From: Apricaphanius iberus
Taxonomy: Eukaryota; Chordata; Actinopteri; Cyprinodontiformes; Aphaniidae
Assembly: GCA_028564705.1 (NCBI GenBank)
Contig: JAPXFQ010000393.1
Location: 62,001 to 126,000, forward strand
Direction of reading: 5' to 3'
DNA: 64,000 bases
The translations under genes and the position numbers were made by a program. Below are positions 34,693 through 49,600 of the stretch, piece by piece (position 1 is the first letter of the stretch; the number at the start of each line of letters is the position of its first letter). Below the pieces are notes generated by a model that had not been told where the DNA came from, searched no databases, and saw only the letters and a program-made list of their open reading frames with translations.

Positions 34693-37600
34693 ATATATAC
34701 ACTACCGTTCAAAAGTTTGGGGTCACCCAAACAATTTTGTGTTTTCCATGAAAAGTCACACTTATTCACCACCATACGTTGTGAAATGAATAAAAAATAG
34801 AGTCAAGACATTGACAAGGTTAGAAATAATGATTTTTATTTGAAATAAGATTGTTTTTACATCAAACTTTGCTTTCATCAAAGAATCCTCCATTTGCAGC
34901 AATTACAGCATTGCAGACCTTTGGCATTCTAGCTGTTAATTTGTTGAGGTAATCTGGAGAAATTGCACCCCACGCTTCTAGAAGCAGCTCCCACAATTTG
35001 GATTGGTTGGATGGGCACTTCTTGCGTACCATACGGTCAAGCTGCTCCCACAACAGCTCAACGGGGTTCAAATCTGGTGACTGCGCTGGCCACTCCATTA
35101 CCGATAGAATACCAGCTGCCTGCTTCTTCTCTAAATAGTTCTTGCACAATTTCGAGGTGTGTTTTGGGTCATTGTCCTGTTGTAGGATGAAATTGGCTCC
35201 AATCAAGCGCTGTCCACTGGGTATGGCATGGCGTTGCAAAATGGAGTGATAGCCTTCCTTATTCAGAATCCCTTTTACCCTGTACAAATCTCCCACCTTA
35301 CCAGCACCAAAGCAACCCCAGACCATCACATTACCTCCACCATGCTTAACAGATGGCGTCAGGCATTCTTCCAGCATCTTTTCAGTTGTTCTGCGTCTCA
35401 CAAACGTTCTTCTTTGTGATCCAAACACCTCAAACTTGGATTCATCCGTCCACAGCACTTTTTTCCAGTCTTCCTCTGTCCAATGTCTGTGTTCTTTTGC
35501 CCATCTTAATCTTTTTCTTTTATTGGCCAGTCTCAGATATGGCTTTTTCTTTGCCACTCTGCCCTGAAGCCCAGAATCCCGCAGCCGCCTCTTCACTGTA
35601 GATGTTGACACTGGTGTTTTGCGGGTACTATTTAATGAAGATGCCAGTTGGGGACCTGTGAGGCGTCTGTTTCTCAAACTAGAGACTCTAATGTACTTAT
35701 CTTCTTGCTCAGTTGTGCAACGCGGCCTCCCACTTCTTTTTCTACTCTGGTTAGAGCCTGTTTGTGCTGTCCTCTGAAGGGAGTAGTACACACCGTTGTA
35801 GGAAATCTTCAATTTCTTAGCAATTTCTCGCATGGAATAGCCTTCATTTCTAAGAACAAGAATAGACTGTCGAGTTTCAGATGAAAGTTCTCTTTTTCTG
35901 GCCATTTTGAGCGTTTAATTGACCCCACAAATGTGATGCTCCAGAAACTCAATCTGCTCAAAGGAAGGTCAGTTTTGTAGCTTCTGTACCGAGCTAAACT
36001 GTTTTCAGATGTGTGAACATGATTGCACAAGGGTTTTCTAATCATCAATTAGCCTTCTGAGCCAATGAGCAAACACATTGTACCATTAGAACACTGGAGT
36101 GATAGTTGCTGGAAATGGGCCTCTATACACCTATGTAGATATTGCACCAAAAACCAGACATTTGCAGCTAGAATAGTCATTTACCACATTAGCAATGTAT
36201 AGCGTGTGTTTCTTTAAAGTTAAAACTAGTTTAAAGTTATCTTCATTGAAAAGTACAGTGCTTTTCCTTCAAAAATAAGGACATTTCAATGTGACCCCAA
36301 ACTTTTGAACGGTAGTGTATATATATAACTTTTTTGTTTTTGTCTAAAGACTTTCAGTTTGTTTTTGCATCTGTTCAAAACATTTTTTGCTTGAAATTGC
36401 TGTAAAACCAATTGTTCCTTTTTAAGATGGTTCTGGAGCGGTAGCTTTTTCGATTAAAATTGTATTTTACATTTTCATAGAATGCATCACGACAGTGACA
36501 GCTCCACATAACAAGCTGCACAGTTATTCAGTGAGCACTGTAGCATAACAGAGGGTTTGCCTAAATTAAATAAATTGCAGAATCACAGATATTTATTTTT
36601 AAAGTCTGAAAAATAAGTCAGACATGTTTATAAACTGTTATTATTATTATGCTTAGAAAATAGCAAGGTACATTTCTAAGAAATCACATAATTTCATGCA
36701 CAAGTTTGAATTTATTTCACATTTTTTCAAATGAAGACCAACTTGAAATCATGCATATGTACACAGCACTCTCTAATATTTGGAGAAATGTCTCACTTAA
36801 GTTTCAGTAAACTGGTCTATACTCTAATTTAAAACAAATTAGTCAGGATGTTTAGGAACAACTTAAGCCTAGTTTATACCGCTTCATCAGCAAGTCTGCA
36901 CCCAGACAGAGACATATTTACGGAATGCTATTTTGTTCATAAATAACTAAATAAATAATAGAGAAATAAATCAATATTCCACAACATAAGTAGAAAAAAA
37001 TCTACAAAATGAGTTCCACATTATAAAAGATATATATATATTTCCGCCTGGTGCAAAAAGAGCTACTGCTATCACAACTTGAGATTGACGAGATACAACA
37101 CAAATGCTACGGCAAGGAGGAGTCAGAACGCCAGGTCAGAGGATAGGTTACACCAACTCCCCAACCAGGGATGGGGAGCAAACCCCCAATGAGTGAAACC
37201 ATAGCGCTGAGCAAGGAAGCAATAGACCTGAAAGATAAGATCATGATGAAAATGAGCACAAGATCCTCACCAAAGGTGTAGTCCCATCAAACTATCGCCC
37301 AATAACCTGTCCGTCCACAACATGGAAGCTCATGTCAGGCATCAGATAAGCAGGCACATGGATCAATACATGAGCAAAGCACAGAAAGGAATTGGTAGAG
37401 ATACCACAAGTGCTAAACACCAGCTCCTGGTTGACAGAACAGTTGCCCAAGACTGCAAATCCCGAAAGACCAACCTGTGCACTTCCTGTATTAATTATTA
37501 ATTATAAGAAAGCCTACGACTTGATGTCCCACACATGGATCAACGAATACTTGAAGCTGTACAACATCAACAGCACTGTTAGAGCATTCATTGCGAACTT

Positions 37601-40600
37601 GATGAGGTTGTGGAGAACCACCCTTGAGGCCAATGGCAAGCCACTTACACAAGTGTCCATCAAATGTGGCATATACCAAGGTGATGCTCTGTCCCCACTA
37701 CGGTTCTGTATAGGCCTGAACCAAATAATCAACAAGACTGGCGATGGAAACCGCTTCATGAATGGAGCTACGATCACCCACCTCCTCTACATGGATTACA
37801 TCAACCTGCATGCTAAGAGTGAACGGGACATTGATTCCCTTATCCACACCACCAGGATCTACATCAATGACATTGGGATGTCATTCAGGCTTGACAAATT
37901 TTTGTAGGATGGTCACAAACGAGGCAAGGTAGTCGTCCTCGAAGGGGTCTCACTCCCTGAGGGAACAATAGCAGACATTGAAGAAAGTTTTCAAGTACCT
38001 GGGAATACCACAGGCAAATGACAACCTTGAACAGACAACAAGGGAAGCAGCAAAAGCCAAGTACCTACCAGTGAGGTAAAGTCCTAAGAAGCCAGCTCAA
38101 TGGAAAGAACAAGTCCAAGGCAATAAACAGTTACACCCTGTCAGTGATCAGATACCCTGCGGGAAAAATAAAATGGCCAAAAGATGAGATACGGACCACA
38201 GATATCAAGACAGGAAAACGCCTCACCGTGCATGACGGGTTCCATCCCAATTCAAGCACCCTGAGACAGTATGCACGCCATAAGGAAGGAGGAACAGGAC
38301 TGATGAGCGTAAAAGCCACTATCCAAGATGATGCATCAAAGCTCCATAAGTACATCAATGACAAGGCTTCAACGGATAACGTACTTAGTGAATGCCTGAG
38401 ACAGTGGCAAGATGAGGAGGTGCTGGAGGAGGAACCATCATGGGAGGACAAGCTCCTCCACGGGATGTACCATCGGAACATAACTGAAGTGGCTGATCTC
38501 AAGAAATCCTACAAATGGCTAGAGAAGGCTGGCCTACAGGACACCACAGAGGCACTCATCCTGGCAGCACAGGAGCAGGCTCTGATCACCAGATTGATAG
38601 AGGCCCAAATCTACCACACCAGACAAGACCCAAGGTGAAGGCTGTACAAAGAGTCATCTGAGACAATCCAGCACATAACAGCAGGATGTAAAATACTGGC
38701 AGGGAAAGAATACATGGAACGTTATAATCAAGTGGCTGACATAGTATCCAGAAACATATGTGCGGAGTATGGGCTGGAAATCCCAAGGTCAAAGTGGGAA
38801 ACACCTTCAAAGGTGGTGGAGAATGACCGAGCAAAGATCCTGTGGGACTTCCAGATCCAGACAGACAGGATGGTAATGGCGAACCAACTGGACATCGTGG
38901 TGGTTGATAAAAAGCAGAGGAAAGCCGTTGTGGTGGATGTGGCAATACCAAGTAATGGTAACATCAAGAACAAGGAACATGAGAAACTTGAGAAATACTA
39001 AGGGCCCAGAGAGGAGCTAGAGAAGGCTTGGAAGGTGAAGGTGACAGTAGTACCCGTGGTAATCGGAGCACTTGGGGCAGTGTCCCCCAAACTAGTGGAA
39101 TTGCTCCAGCAGATCCCTGGAAAAACCTCAGACATCTCAGTCCGGAAATGTGCAGTACTTGGAACAGCAAAGATACTGAGGAGGACCCTCAAGCTCCCAG
39201 GCTTCTGGTAGAGGACTGAGAGACGGGAATTTACATATATATAGATAAACTGTCCTTTCAATATATACAGTAGCATGCAGTACCTAAACGCTGTATTGAC
39301 AACTGACAACTATGGAGCGCTATTTTGCTGAAACAATCTGTGGCTGTTGGGCTGACCAATCACAGGCATACACTCTCCGTTGACGGAGAAGGATAGTTTG
39401 AAAATTGGGGTCTACACTGTCTGTCCATCGACGGACAATGACACTCCGTCAATCCCTTTCGACATAGAGTAAGAAGTATAAATTAGGCTTTAGAGTCCAC
39501 AAAGCCTCAAGCCGATCATATACTGGGACAATAATGCCAAGATCAAACAGGGAAGTGAGTTTTACTTCAGCATGGACTGAGAGACTGTCATCGAGCAAAG
39601 TTGTGCCTTCTCCATAGCCAAATCAAATGAGAGGAGTTAAAATACAGATTAAGCCACTATTACAAGAATGTACTTCAAAGGAGTCAGAATGTGGTTTTTG
39701 AACACAAGAACACAGTACAACTGTCAAGCATAGGTGGTATTGTCATGCGGGACGGCTCTTTTACTGCCAGTGGTACAGGTGCACAGTCCAAAATTGGAAT
39801 AATGATGAAAGTAAAAAAACTAAATTTTTTGTTTTTACTTCACCACAAATTAACAATTAGATGGTCGAAATTTTGAAATAATATAGCAACAACTTTATGT
39901 GAAATACTTTGCCTAAGTATTGAGAGAACATATCTTACTTCTTCTTGATCAGCACTGTCGAGGTCTCTCCACTCTTCAATTGGTTTTGCAAGGTCCAGCG
40001 TGTTCATGGGTATCTTAATTTCCCCAATGATATCATGTTTTGAGAAGCGGTCAAAGTCATAGACAGCCATCACCAGGGTCTTCCCTCCCATTTCAGCGAA
40101 TGGTATCTGAAAATTAGCAATAATTGTAATTTTATTCATTGAACTGACTGAGGAAGTCTGTAAAAGCAGTATCCCCCCTCTACATTTTATCAATGCATTT
40201 TTATAGGACGACTTCTTCCTCTAACACCTTTATAAAACCTAACATTTAAGTTTAACATTTCACACAACTCACATTTAAACCATAACTTTACCAAGGCAAT
40301 GCAATTTTATCTATATATATTGCACATTATTTTCACCTGATGTACATATTCTTATTATGTGTTGATGTACATATTCTGTGTATTATTGTATTTTTTTTGT
40401 ATATATGTTTTCTGTTCCTTTACATATGTTGTATATTTGTTGTTTCTTTGGCTGCTGTTTACCACCGAATTTCCCCTGGTGGGACTATTAAAGGATTATT
40501 CTATTCTATTCTATTCTATTCTATATAGCACACTTTCAACACAAGGCAAATCAAGGTGGTTTACATGATTTGGTGATAAAGAAATCAAACAGCATTTGTT

Positions 40601-43600
40601 TAAAAACATTAATTTAGGAAGGCAAAACCAAATAAAACACAAGAACCAATTAAAGAAAAGATTTAGCATTTGATTTTTTCCAAGAAAAAAAAACCTTAAC
40701 CTTATAGTTTGTAAACCTTTTTTACATAATTTCTGTCCACACTTACAGTTATAGTATACCAGTTAGATGAAGGCTTCAGATAAATTCAATTTCATAAAAA
40801 AATTAAAAGAAATGTAGCTTTTATAAGTACTTTAGTATAAATTACATTATAATTTCTGGCTGCTTACATTTATTTATCTTTATAAAATGCCGTGCAGAAC
40901 ATTGTTTGACTTTGACAAGCAACTAAAACTGTTGAATTGTTTTTGACTGAGCTGTGTCGGCAGACAAGGCAACCCAGGGGTGGGCCATTCCTTTAATATG
41001 ATTTCCCTTCAGACTCTACTTTGTAAAACACATTCAGTATGACTACTTCATTTTTAACACAGTGGGACAGAAATCAAAGTGTAGGAGAAGACAGAATCTA
41101 AATATATATCTCCTGGACAAGGAGGTAAAGGTAGAATACTTTGTTCTGTTTTGGGTTTTTTTTTTGTTTTAACCAGACATTAACCAATCAAATTAGCAGA
41201 TGTGGTGATTCATTAACAACAACAAAAAAAGATATGTTACAGGTGGCCACCAGTCACTTTTTGCTTACCTTAAAAATGAATGTCTCATTGAAGACTGGGT
41301 TGAGTGTTTTCTTGTGTACTTTTGTGTCAAACTTTTTCTTCTTATCTGGCAAGACAAAGACCCTGACGTAGGGGTCTGAAGTGCCCCCACTGTCCATGGA
41401 GATGAGATCCGCTGCTTGCAGAATTCCTATTGTAAGCTAAGGAGAGTAACATCATGTCATTAAAAGATTGTGAAAACATACTTTTCAAGCTCAACCAAAA
41501 CTGAACTATACAGTGCCTTGTACTTAAGCTTTTAGATATTTGGCCATTTTCCCAACACAAACTTCAATGCATTTAATTGGAATTTTATTCATCTTTAGCG
41601 GCGACCATGGCTAGGTGGTAGGAATTTGTCCTATAATCAGTGGGTTGCTGGTTCGAATCCCTGCTCCGTCCGTCGCAGTTGTTTGGTCCATGGGCATGAC
41701 ACTTCACTTGGCTTTACTGCTGTGTTGGTCAGAGGGCCCTGTGACGCCTGTGACAGGAAGAGCCTGACCTCTGTCAGTGTGCCCCAGGGAAGCTGTGGCT
41801 ACAGTTTAGTAGCTTGCCATCATCTGCGTGTAAATGTGTGCATGAATGACTGAATGTTTTAATGTGTAAAGGGCTTTATGGTCCTCTGACTGAAAAAGCG
41901 CTGTACAAATCCAGGCCATTCACCATTTACCATTGAGAAGCAAAGGGAAAATTATACTTGCCTTTCAACATTTTTCACATAAACATGATCTGTAAAGTGT
42001 GGTCTCGCATTTGTTATGAGTGTTCAATTATTTTTTCCTGGAACCACCCTTTGCTGCAATTTCAGGTGAAAGTTGCATCTTTGCACATTAATCCATGCAA
42101 ACATGTATTGTCTTATCCAAGTTCAAAATCAGGGGACAACAGGCTTAGGAAGAATACCCAGAAATCCCTCTGCCTAGGTCATTCTTGGGGGGTTCCAAAG
42201 CTAGAAGGGAAATACTGTATAATTTGGCTCCAGCATAAAATGGTTATTCATCTGTATCTCCCCTCTTCAGCCTTATCACTTATCTTTAAGATTGTGCTTA
42301 CCCAACCAAAGGATAAAGCTCATTACATCCTTTTATATCCGTGACCTTAATGTTTTAGCCATTAACCATACTTGATGGCCATAGGTCAGAGTTTGAACTT
42401 GGATAGACCATTAAATCAAGAGCTTCGCTTTTCTGATCAGCTCGTTCTTCACCATGGCTGACACGTAGACAATCCAGATAACTGACAATGCAGAAAAGGC
42501 CCCAATCCATATAGCCATCTCCCATTCACCCTACCATGTAAACAAAACACCATGATTATAAAATTCCTCATTTTGAAGCAAAGAATAAGCTCCAATCTAA
42601 GGAGATCCATCCTCTTCTTTTTCCATTTGAGAATCTCAAACTTAGAGAAGCCGGCTGTCTGTTACACATTCACCTGGGAACTGCTCCAGTGCACACTGAG
42701 GCTGAATGCCTGTGGACACAAACAAAACTATTTAATCTGCTAAAACCATCCTGTTCAAAATCAAGACTTGAGATCCTGTTTATTAACACCAGAGAACAAA
42801 CAAGGACAGGGACAAGAGGTACCACTGCTAAAGGGACCTGACTGCCATTCAAAGCATTTATCGGACCCAGTCTCCAGAGCCACAAAAGACAGGTAGAATA
42901 AGCAATTGAAATCCCATGACCCCTTCAAAAGTTTCGCAATGATCAAGACCTGACCTACAGCTTCACACCGTGGATGAAAGACAAAGGTTTGAAAATTAGT
43001 CAGACCCTCCTTTCCGAGGCCTAGACCAGGTTTGCCCAAGTCCAATCCTTGAGATCTCTGTCCTGGAACTTTTAGATTCATCTCTTCTCCAATACACCTA
43101 AATCAAAAGAAGGGTTTGATACCAGGCCTCTGTATAGCTAAAAGACATGCTCATGTGGAATGAGGAGTTCAGCCATTTGATTCAGATGTGTTGAAGCAGG
43201 GGTGTATCTAAAATTATCAGGATAGTAGCTCACGAAGGCTGAACTTGGTGACGCTGGCCTAGAATAAGCTTTTCCAGGAAAGCTGATACGTGTGGTCCCA
43301 CTATAGTTTGGACACAGTCTCTGGTACCCTTTCTTAATGAACCACCATCCGGTCTTTGTCTTCACTGGTGTTGTCAGACTTCACCCTGCAAACCTAATGA
43401 GGCTTTGCACACCAAGACATCATGTTTTTGCCAACTTTTTTTTATTATTTAGAAAATTTAGAAATTGGCTTTGACTTTGACTAGGCCTGTCTAACATGTT
43501 CGAGCTAAATGATTCCATAGTAACTCTCGGGTTGTCCTACTAGAACCTAAACATCTACCCTATTCTCATAAAGTCATATTACATCAGACTTTTTTTTACA

Positions 43601-46600
43601 AGAAAATAATATATAATTCTCTTATTCTTGACAATTATGCTATGACGTTTTATGTTTGTATATCACAAAAAAATGCAAATAGAATAAAACCTTTTGGTTT
43701 TAATGTAACAAAATGTGGTCAAGATCAAAGACGAATTGTTCAAGGCATTGTGGGTAATGCAAAACAAACAAAAAAACTAACAAAAACTACAACAATGCCT
43801 ACCTTGTTTTCCTGGAAATCATAATCAATGGAGTATTGCAGCTTTCCAAGCTTTTCCTTCTCCTTCACTTCTTCCTCTTTCTCATCACCAGTTAGCCCTG
43901 GCTCAACATCATCGTCCTCATCATCATCGTCCTGAGGTTTCTGTAATTACAGAAGTTGGACAGGCGGCAAAGAAGAAAGTGAGATGACAGCAGTGAAGAG
44001 ATGGCAGAGCAGAACACTGAACCTTAGGGATCAGCAGTCAGGTTAGTCACAGCACCTACCTTCAACTTACCCCAGAGTTACAAGTGCAAACTGTTCATCG
44101 ATGACCATGTTTGCAACCTGACTTGATTTCACTATTTTCTGGGTGACACCATTTGCTGTTTTCAGTTTTTCATGTGTGGTAGAGGAATGTTAAATCTAAG
44201 CCTGGAATTTTCATCTACAAAATGTTGTAGACATAACACATCAATGTAACCCGTATATGACGCTTCATAGATCTATAACACAATAGTTAATGTAGAGGAG
44301 GGCTACCAAAAGTAAAAAAACCCTATACAACAGTTTTACATACTGCAAAAGTTTTAGACTCTTAAAAAACAACAAAAAAACACTGATTATGATTAACCAC
44401 ATTTACTTGACCTTTCATAGTAGCAGTGAGTAAAAATGCTTGTTTTAATCCCTGGACAAACAAAAAACAAAACAAAAACAGAAAAAATATTTTGAAATAC
44501 ACACCACACAGCTTTATACTGTGTTGCTTCCGAAATAAACCATACTATGTTATTAAAGAACTCTAAATGAGTCTGCAACGGTTCTGGTTTTTATGTTTGT
44601 TTGTTTTTTAAATCACAAAAAAATCTTAACAAGGGATATAAAGACCTTTTATTCATACCAAATATAATGTCAAGGACTGTGCAATCTGCTGGGATTCCTT
44701 AAATAGACAACTTTTAAACTGATTGGAATGTATGTTTGATTAAATTCAAATGACTTTCTTGTAAATTGTCCTGAGATTACATCTGGTTTCGGAAATGTCA
44801 CTTTCCAAAACCTGCTATTTTGTATATATGAAACCTGCTTGAAGGGATTAGTCCAAGATGATCACAATTCTTTAACAAAAAGTGAATGGAATTCTTTCTT
44901 CCATAATTTTTTTTATGTTTATTTTATTTATTACCAGGATTAAAAAAGTAGATTTATGTAATATATACTATTTCAAACTCTCCATAGCAATCAATTGAGG
45001 AACACCAGAGCTTAGAGACTCGTCTCTTGTTATTTACTGGTTGCTTTTTTTATAAAACACTAAACTCTTTTCTCTAAAATAGATAATTATTCCAAATCAA
45101 AGACTATTTTGGCCAAACCTCAGGTACTTAGACACAATTTAGCACTCATCAACTCTTTTGTCACAACCTTAAACACATTCTCACCCATCTATTTCACACT
45201 TCTGTAGTAACACTGTAACACTAGTAGCAAATTGTGAACACAACTAAAACAAAGCTGTCATATTTTACACACAGCAACATACATGTATCTGATGATGTGA
45301 TCAAATGAATTGAAAGTCAGTTCAAAGTTCACAAGCAAAATATGTATCTACAATGGATAGACACATACAGAGAGGAAGATGAGGAAGAATCCATGTGAGT
45401 GGTGGTGGAATAGGAGGAAGGGGATAAGAACAAGCAAGAGCAATCATTACTGATGAAATTCAGCCAACTACATAACACTGTTGTAAATCTGTGAGTTACA
45501 GTAATGTGGTTTTTATTTTGGAGTTTTTATTTATTTTATTTATTCTTGTTCAGCACTACATTCAGCACTTCATGTTGCTTAAATCACAATAATGTGTTGT
45601 TCAATACTCTTAAAACAGTAATTCTTAACTGCTTGTCCTGGATACTATATGTTTAATTATTTGATGTTTTGTCTGACAAATATTCTGTCATGAAAATATT
45701 TTACTGGCTTTGTGTAGGAGGTGATCACATTGTCTGGTTTTATAACACATGACATATGGTTCTGATATGAAAGTTGGATTTTGATTAAAAAGTACTGTAT
45801 GGGGTTTGGTGAATATAGTTAAGATTTTTGGATTTGTGTTAAAGGTTTTGAGAAAATGAGTAAAGGTTTCAAGAATGTACTTTAATAATTCAGAAAAATA
45901 TATGTTGTCAAAAGTGAAACATTTTTGGATTTTAGGTAATAAAGTATCAAATAAATACACCACAATTCATTTAATAAGCACCACTGGATGCTAAATACTA
46001 CACATCATCAGGCACCCAAGCAATGCAAATTACCATCCAAACAATGTCATGCCACGCTAAAGGTGAGTCTTTTTCTTTATATTCCAAACAAATAATAGTT
46101 ATCTAGTTCTTTATCATCTATTTTTTCATAAGAAAAATTGACTTTTAATAAACAAATCTTGTCAGTTTTGTCAGTTTTACAATTTTCCTAACAATGATTT
46201 CCATTCATTTTTGAATTTAAGATTATTTTAATCTCTGGTCCATGGACCACTGTTTTGCTGAGCCTATGAGAACATTTTAAAGGTTTTCTACAGTGAGGAC
46301 AGATTACTAATCCTGTCCTTTCACACTTATGTCCTGTTTCCACTGATGCAGCTCAGTGTGCTATTTTATGGTCCAAACCCCCCCTGTTACATCACACTAG
46401 TGCAACAACAAATGTGACACACTAATGTATCTTTTGAAATAAGCAGTGACATTTCTCTGCCCCCCAATCAATTGACTGTGTTGTGTGATGCCAGTAGCTA
46501 TTGCCTAAACGTACAGCACCATTGTCCTATGGGCCTACATCTGAAGGAGACCCAGGAATGGTGTGGTATGGGTTGGTTGTATGGGGCACTTTTAAAATGG

Positions 46601-49600
46601 AAGCATACAAAATAGCGCACTGAACTGCATCAGCCCGTGCCATACCACACAGCAGAAACAAGGTATTAGTATGCCATACTGGCAAACACTAGCATGTGGA
46701 TATATTGTTTTGTCTCTATTTTTCTTATTGTTATATACTTTCTGATGAAGTAGAAACATAACATTTGTTTCATTTTTAACAATATTTTAAACATTTACTG
46801 ATACAGGACCCCAAAACGTAGGTACATACCAAACTGTGACTTGTTTCTACTTATTCACTAATCACAACTGAGCAAACTTGGAATTTCATTGCAAATGCTT
46901 CGCTATTATGGAATTAAAGACATGAATTTATCTTGGACTCAGAGTGATCTCTTTAAATGGCTTTTTCATAAATATGTGCAACTCATAAAACTATATTCCT
47001 TTAGTAAGTATTCAATATCTTTATCTACCCTCAGTCTTGTTGATTCAGCTACCAAGCTTGTTACTTTTTTGTTCAGCTAACTTTAGCTTGGTATCAAATC
47101 TTAACATAACTTTAAGTCATAGTTATTGTGATGTATTACATCTCATACTGTGGATAATACATAGTTGAGTGATATTTTTTCCACCCACCCACTCTATCTA
47201 ATCAAAGTCTTAGTTCAATCTGAGTAATCCACATGTTTGCAGCACTATTTAATACTGCTTAGCTTCTAGAAAACACTCTAAAATGGATTATAAATAAATA
47301 AACTCCGACATCCACTGATAGTGCACTTTTCTCTGATAAATATATAGGCTATTGTGCTTGTTTTACAATTAGAGATAAATTGGTAAATCAAAAGCAATGT
47401 AGGTGTCGATTGTCATGCTCAAGGATACTACTCCTGTGTTCAAATTATGTATATTGCAGATTTATGATATTATTACTAAACTGTGTACTAAACCTAAAGT
47501 CAAAACAATTGTTCTCAGTTCTAAACAGTAAACATGTTCCAAGTTAGAGAACAATCTTCTCACACCTGATCAAATGTCAAGTTTTTGTGATGCAAAAAAA
47601 TGAAAGTGAAAAAATAAATGTAAAGCTAATACATTGACATATATAGTGTAACATTTACCCTGTACAATTCAGCACAAAGCTGACAAATATCTGAAATCAT
47701 GAAAAAAGTGAACTAACTCATGTGTAAAAGTTTCCACAACTAAAGAAAACCGTTAATAAACCATCGTTTGATTTAATTTCAGCATTTGTTCATTTTCGGT
47801 AGGGTGTATTTGTATCTGTGTCCTCTTTACTTTGCAAAGCTCCAAATCTCATTAGATTGTGAGGAGACTTGTTGTCCACTGATTAGATTAAATTCTGGTT
47901 CTAGGTGTGCTATTGCAAATCTTTTTTCATAACTTCAACAGACTTGAAGAATACCTAAACTCCATCTGAAGAAAACGAAGCTCACAGCATCACACTGCAA
48001 CCACAACATTTGATTATTGGTACATTGCTTTTTTTAATCAAATTTCAGCATTGTGTTATGTGTCAAACATATTGCAACTGTGCACAAATGTCCAGGTTTG
48101 AATTCAGATGTTATCAGATTTATCACATAATTTATTTTGAGGAAAATATTTCTATGTAACTCCAGCTGTGAGTGAAAAGTTCTTGGTAGACTTATTTTCC
48201 CTTACAATATCACTCTCCTTCTTATTACTCCTTTGTACAAATAACCTTTGCAAGCTACAGCGTTAGCTGAAAATAAAAAAAGAGCAAATCTTATGAAAAT
48301 ACAACTTTATTTTTGATAGGTTAGCAGACTGAATGTTTGAACTGATTTAAAAGGTGCTACAGAGTATATCCAACACAGTAACTTCATTTTATTTTATTTT
48401 TTTGTATAAGCTTTTTTATGTGATCAAAGTATTTGTTCTTCAGTTGAATTGTACAGGAAAAAAAGGCATATTTTACTCAAGAAAATTTAGAAATTATTTA
48501 TCAGAATGTCTTTTTTCTTTTTTTACATCAAAAGCATCTGTTATTTTAACAACAGTTTGCAAAATTTTAGGAGCTGTTGCACAATTTCAATCACACAACA
48601 AAGATCATGGTGCAATGTAGTGAGTGAGTGCGCAAGTGAACAGTTTGAACGCAGTGATCTGACACAAAGAGGGACTGAGGATATAACACTTCATCTTTTC
48701 TGTGGACAAAAAAAAAGTTTCACCTCCTGAGCCACAAACGTACTGTAATATTTTACAAAAAAAGATTTCTGACCTTTTTCATTATTTTACTTTACAAAAA
48801 TGATTCCCTTTTACCCATTACTTACATCAACAGTACCAAATAACTGTGATTTTTCTATGTGGCATGAAGCTTTCTCTCACCTTTATAGTAGGGACATTTT
48901 CTGTCATCAGACTGTAATAGTAAATACATCCCACCTCATGAGATTTATGTAATGACAGCATTTTTACAGCAGTGTAAAAAGTAGGCAAGCAGGTTTTTTT
49001 CATGACCATTATACGAATTTAATGCTTAGATATTTCTATGATATAACAACCTTATACTCTTTCACTGGCATTGGTGGACTTAACTCAGTAAATTATTTAT
49101 CTAAATATATTACCCTAAGTTCAGATTTTATTGGTTAATATAAAATTATCATTCCTGTATTGATTAGCCTTTAGATAATCAGGAATTCAAAGTGAATTTA
49201 TCATTGTGCACACATCATTTATATCCTAAATGTTTTTTTCTGCACCTTGGAAGGAATGTACATCATTCAGATTAAAGAAGCTTGCATTGTTTTAAAGAAA
49301 TGAACTTATTCAGCATGCATAATGTTATCACGGCATTTACAACTATGACTATATTCTTGAAAATGTATTCATGAAACCAAAGACTCTGGTTACTCACTGA
49401 TGCGCTAGAAGAAGATCACTCACAAATAAACAATGAACATAACCACTGTAGAACTTCTCACACACAACACACCCACACATTTGCTTACATGCAGACTGCA
49501 GACTTTCAAGCATGCTTAACTCTTTCTGTCTCTCTCACATACACACTCTCTCTCGCACACACTCACAGATTTTCACTCTACATCCTTTTATCATTTTTTT

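Noticed and set aside
34963..35190. Several + strand frames over the transposase
   Set aside because: They are shadows of the minus-strand Tc1 transposase, which has all catalytic residues.
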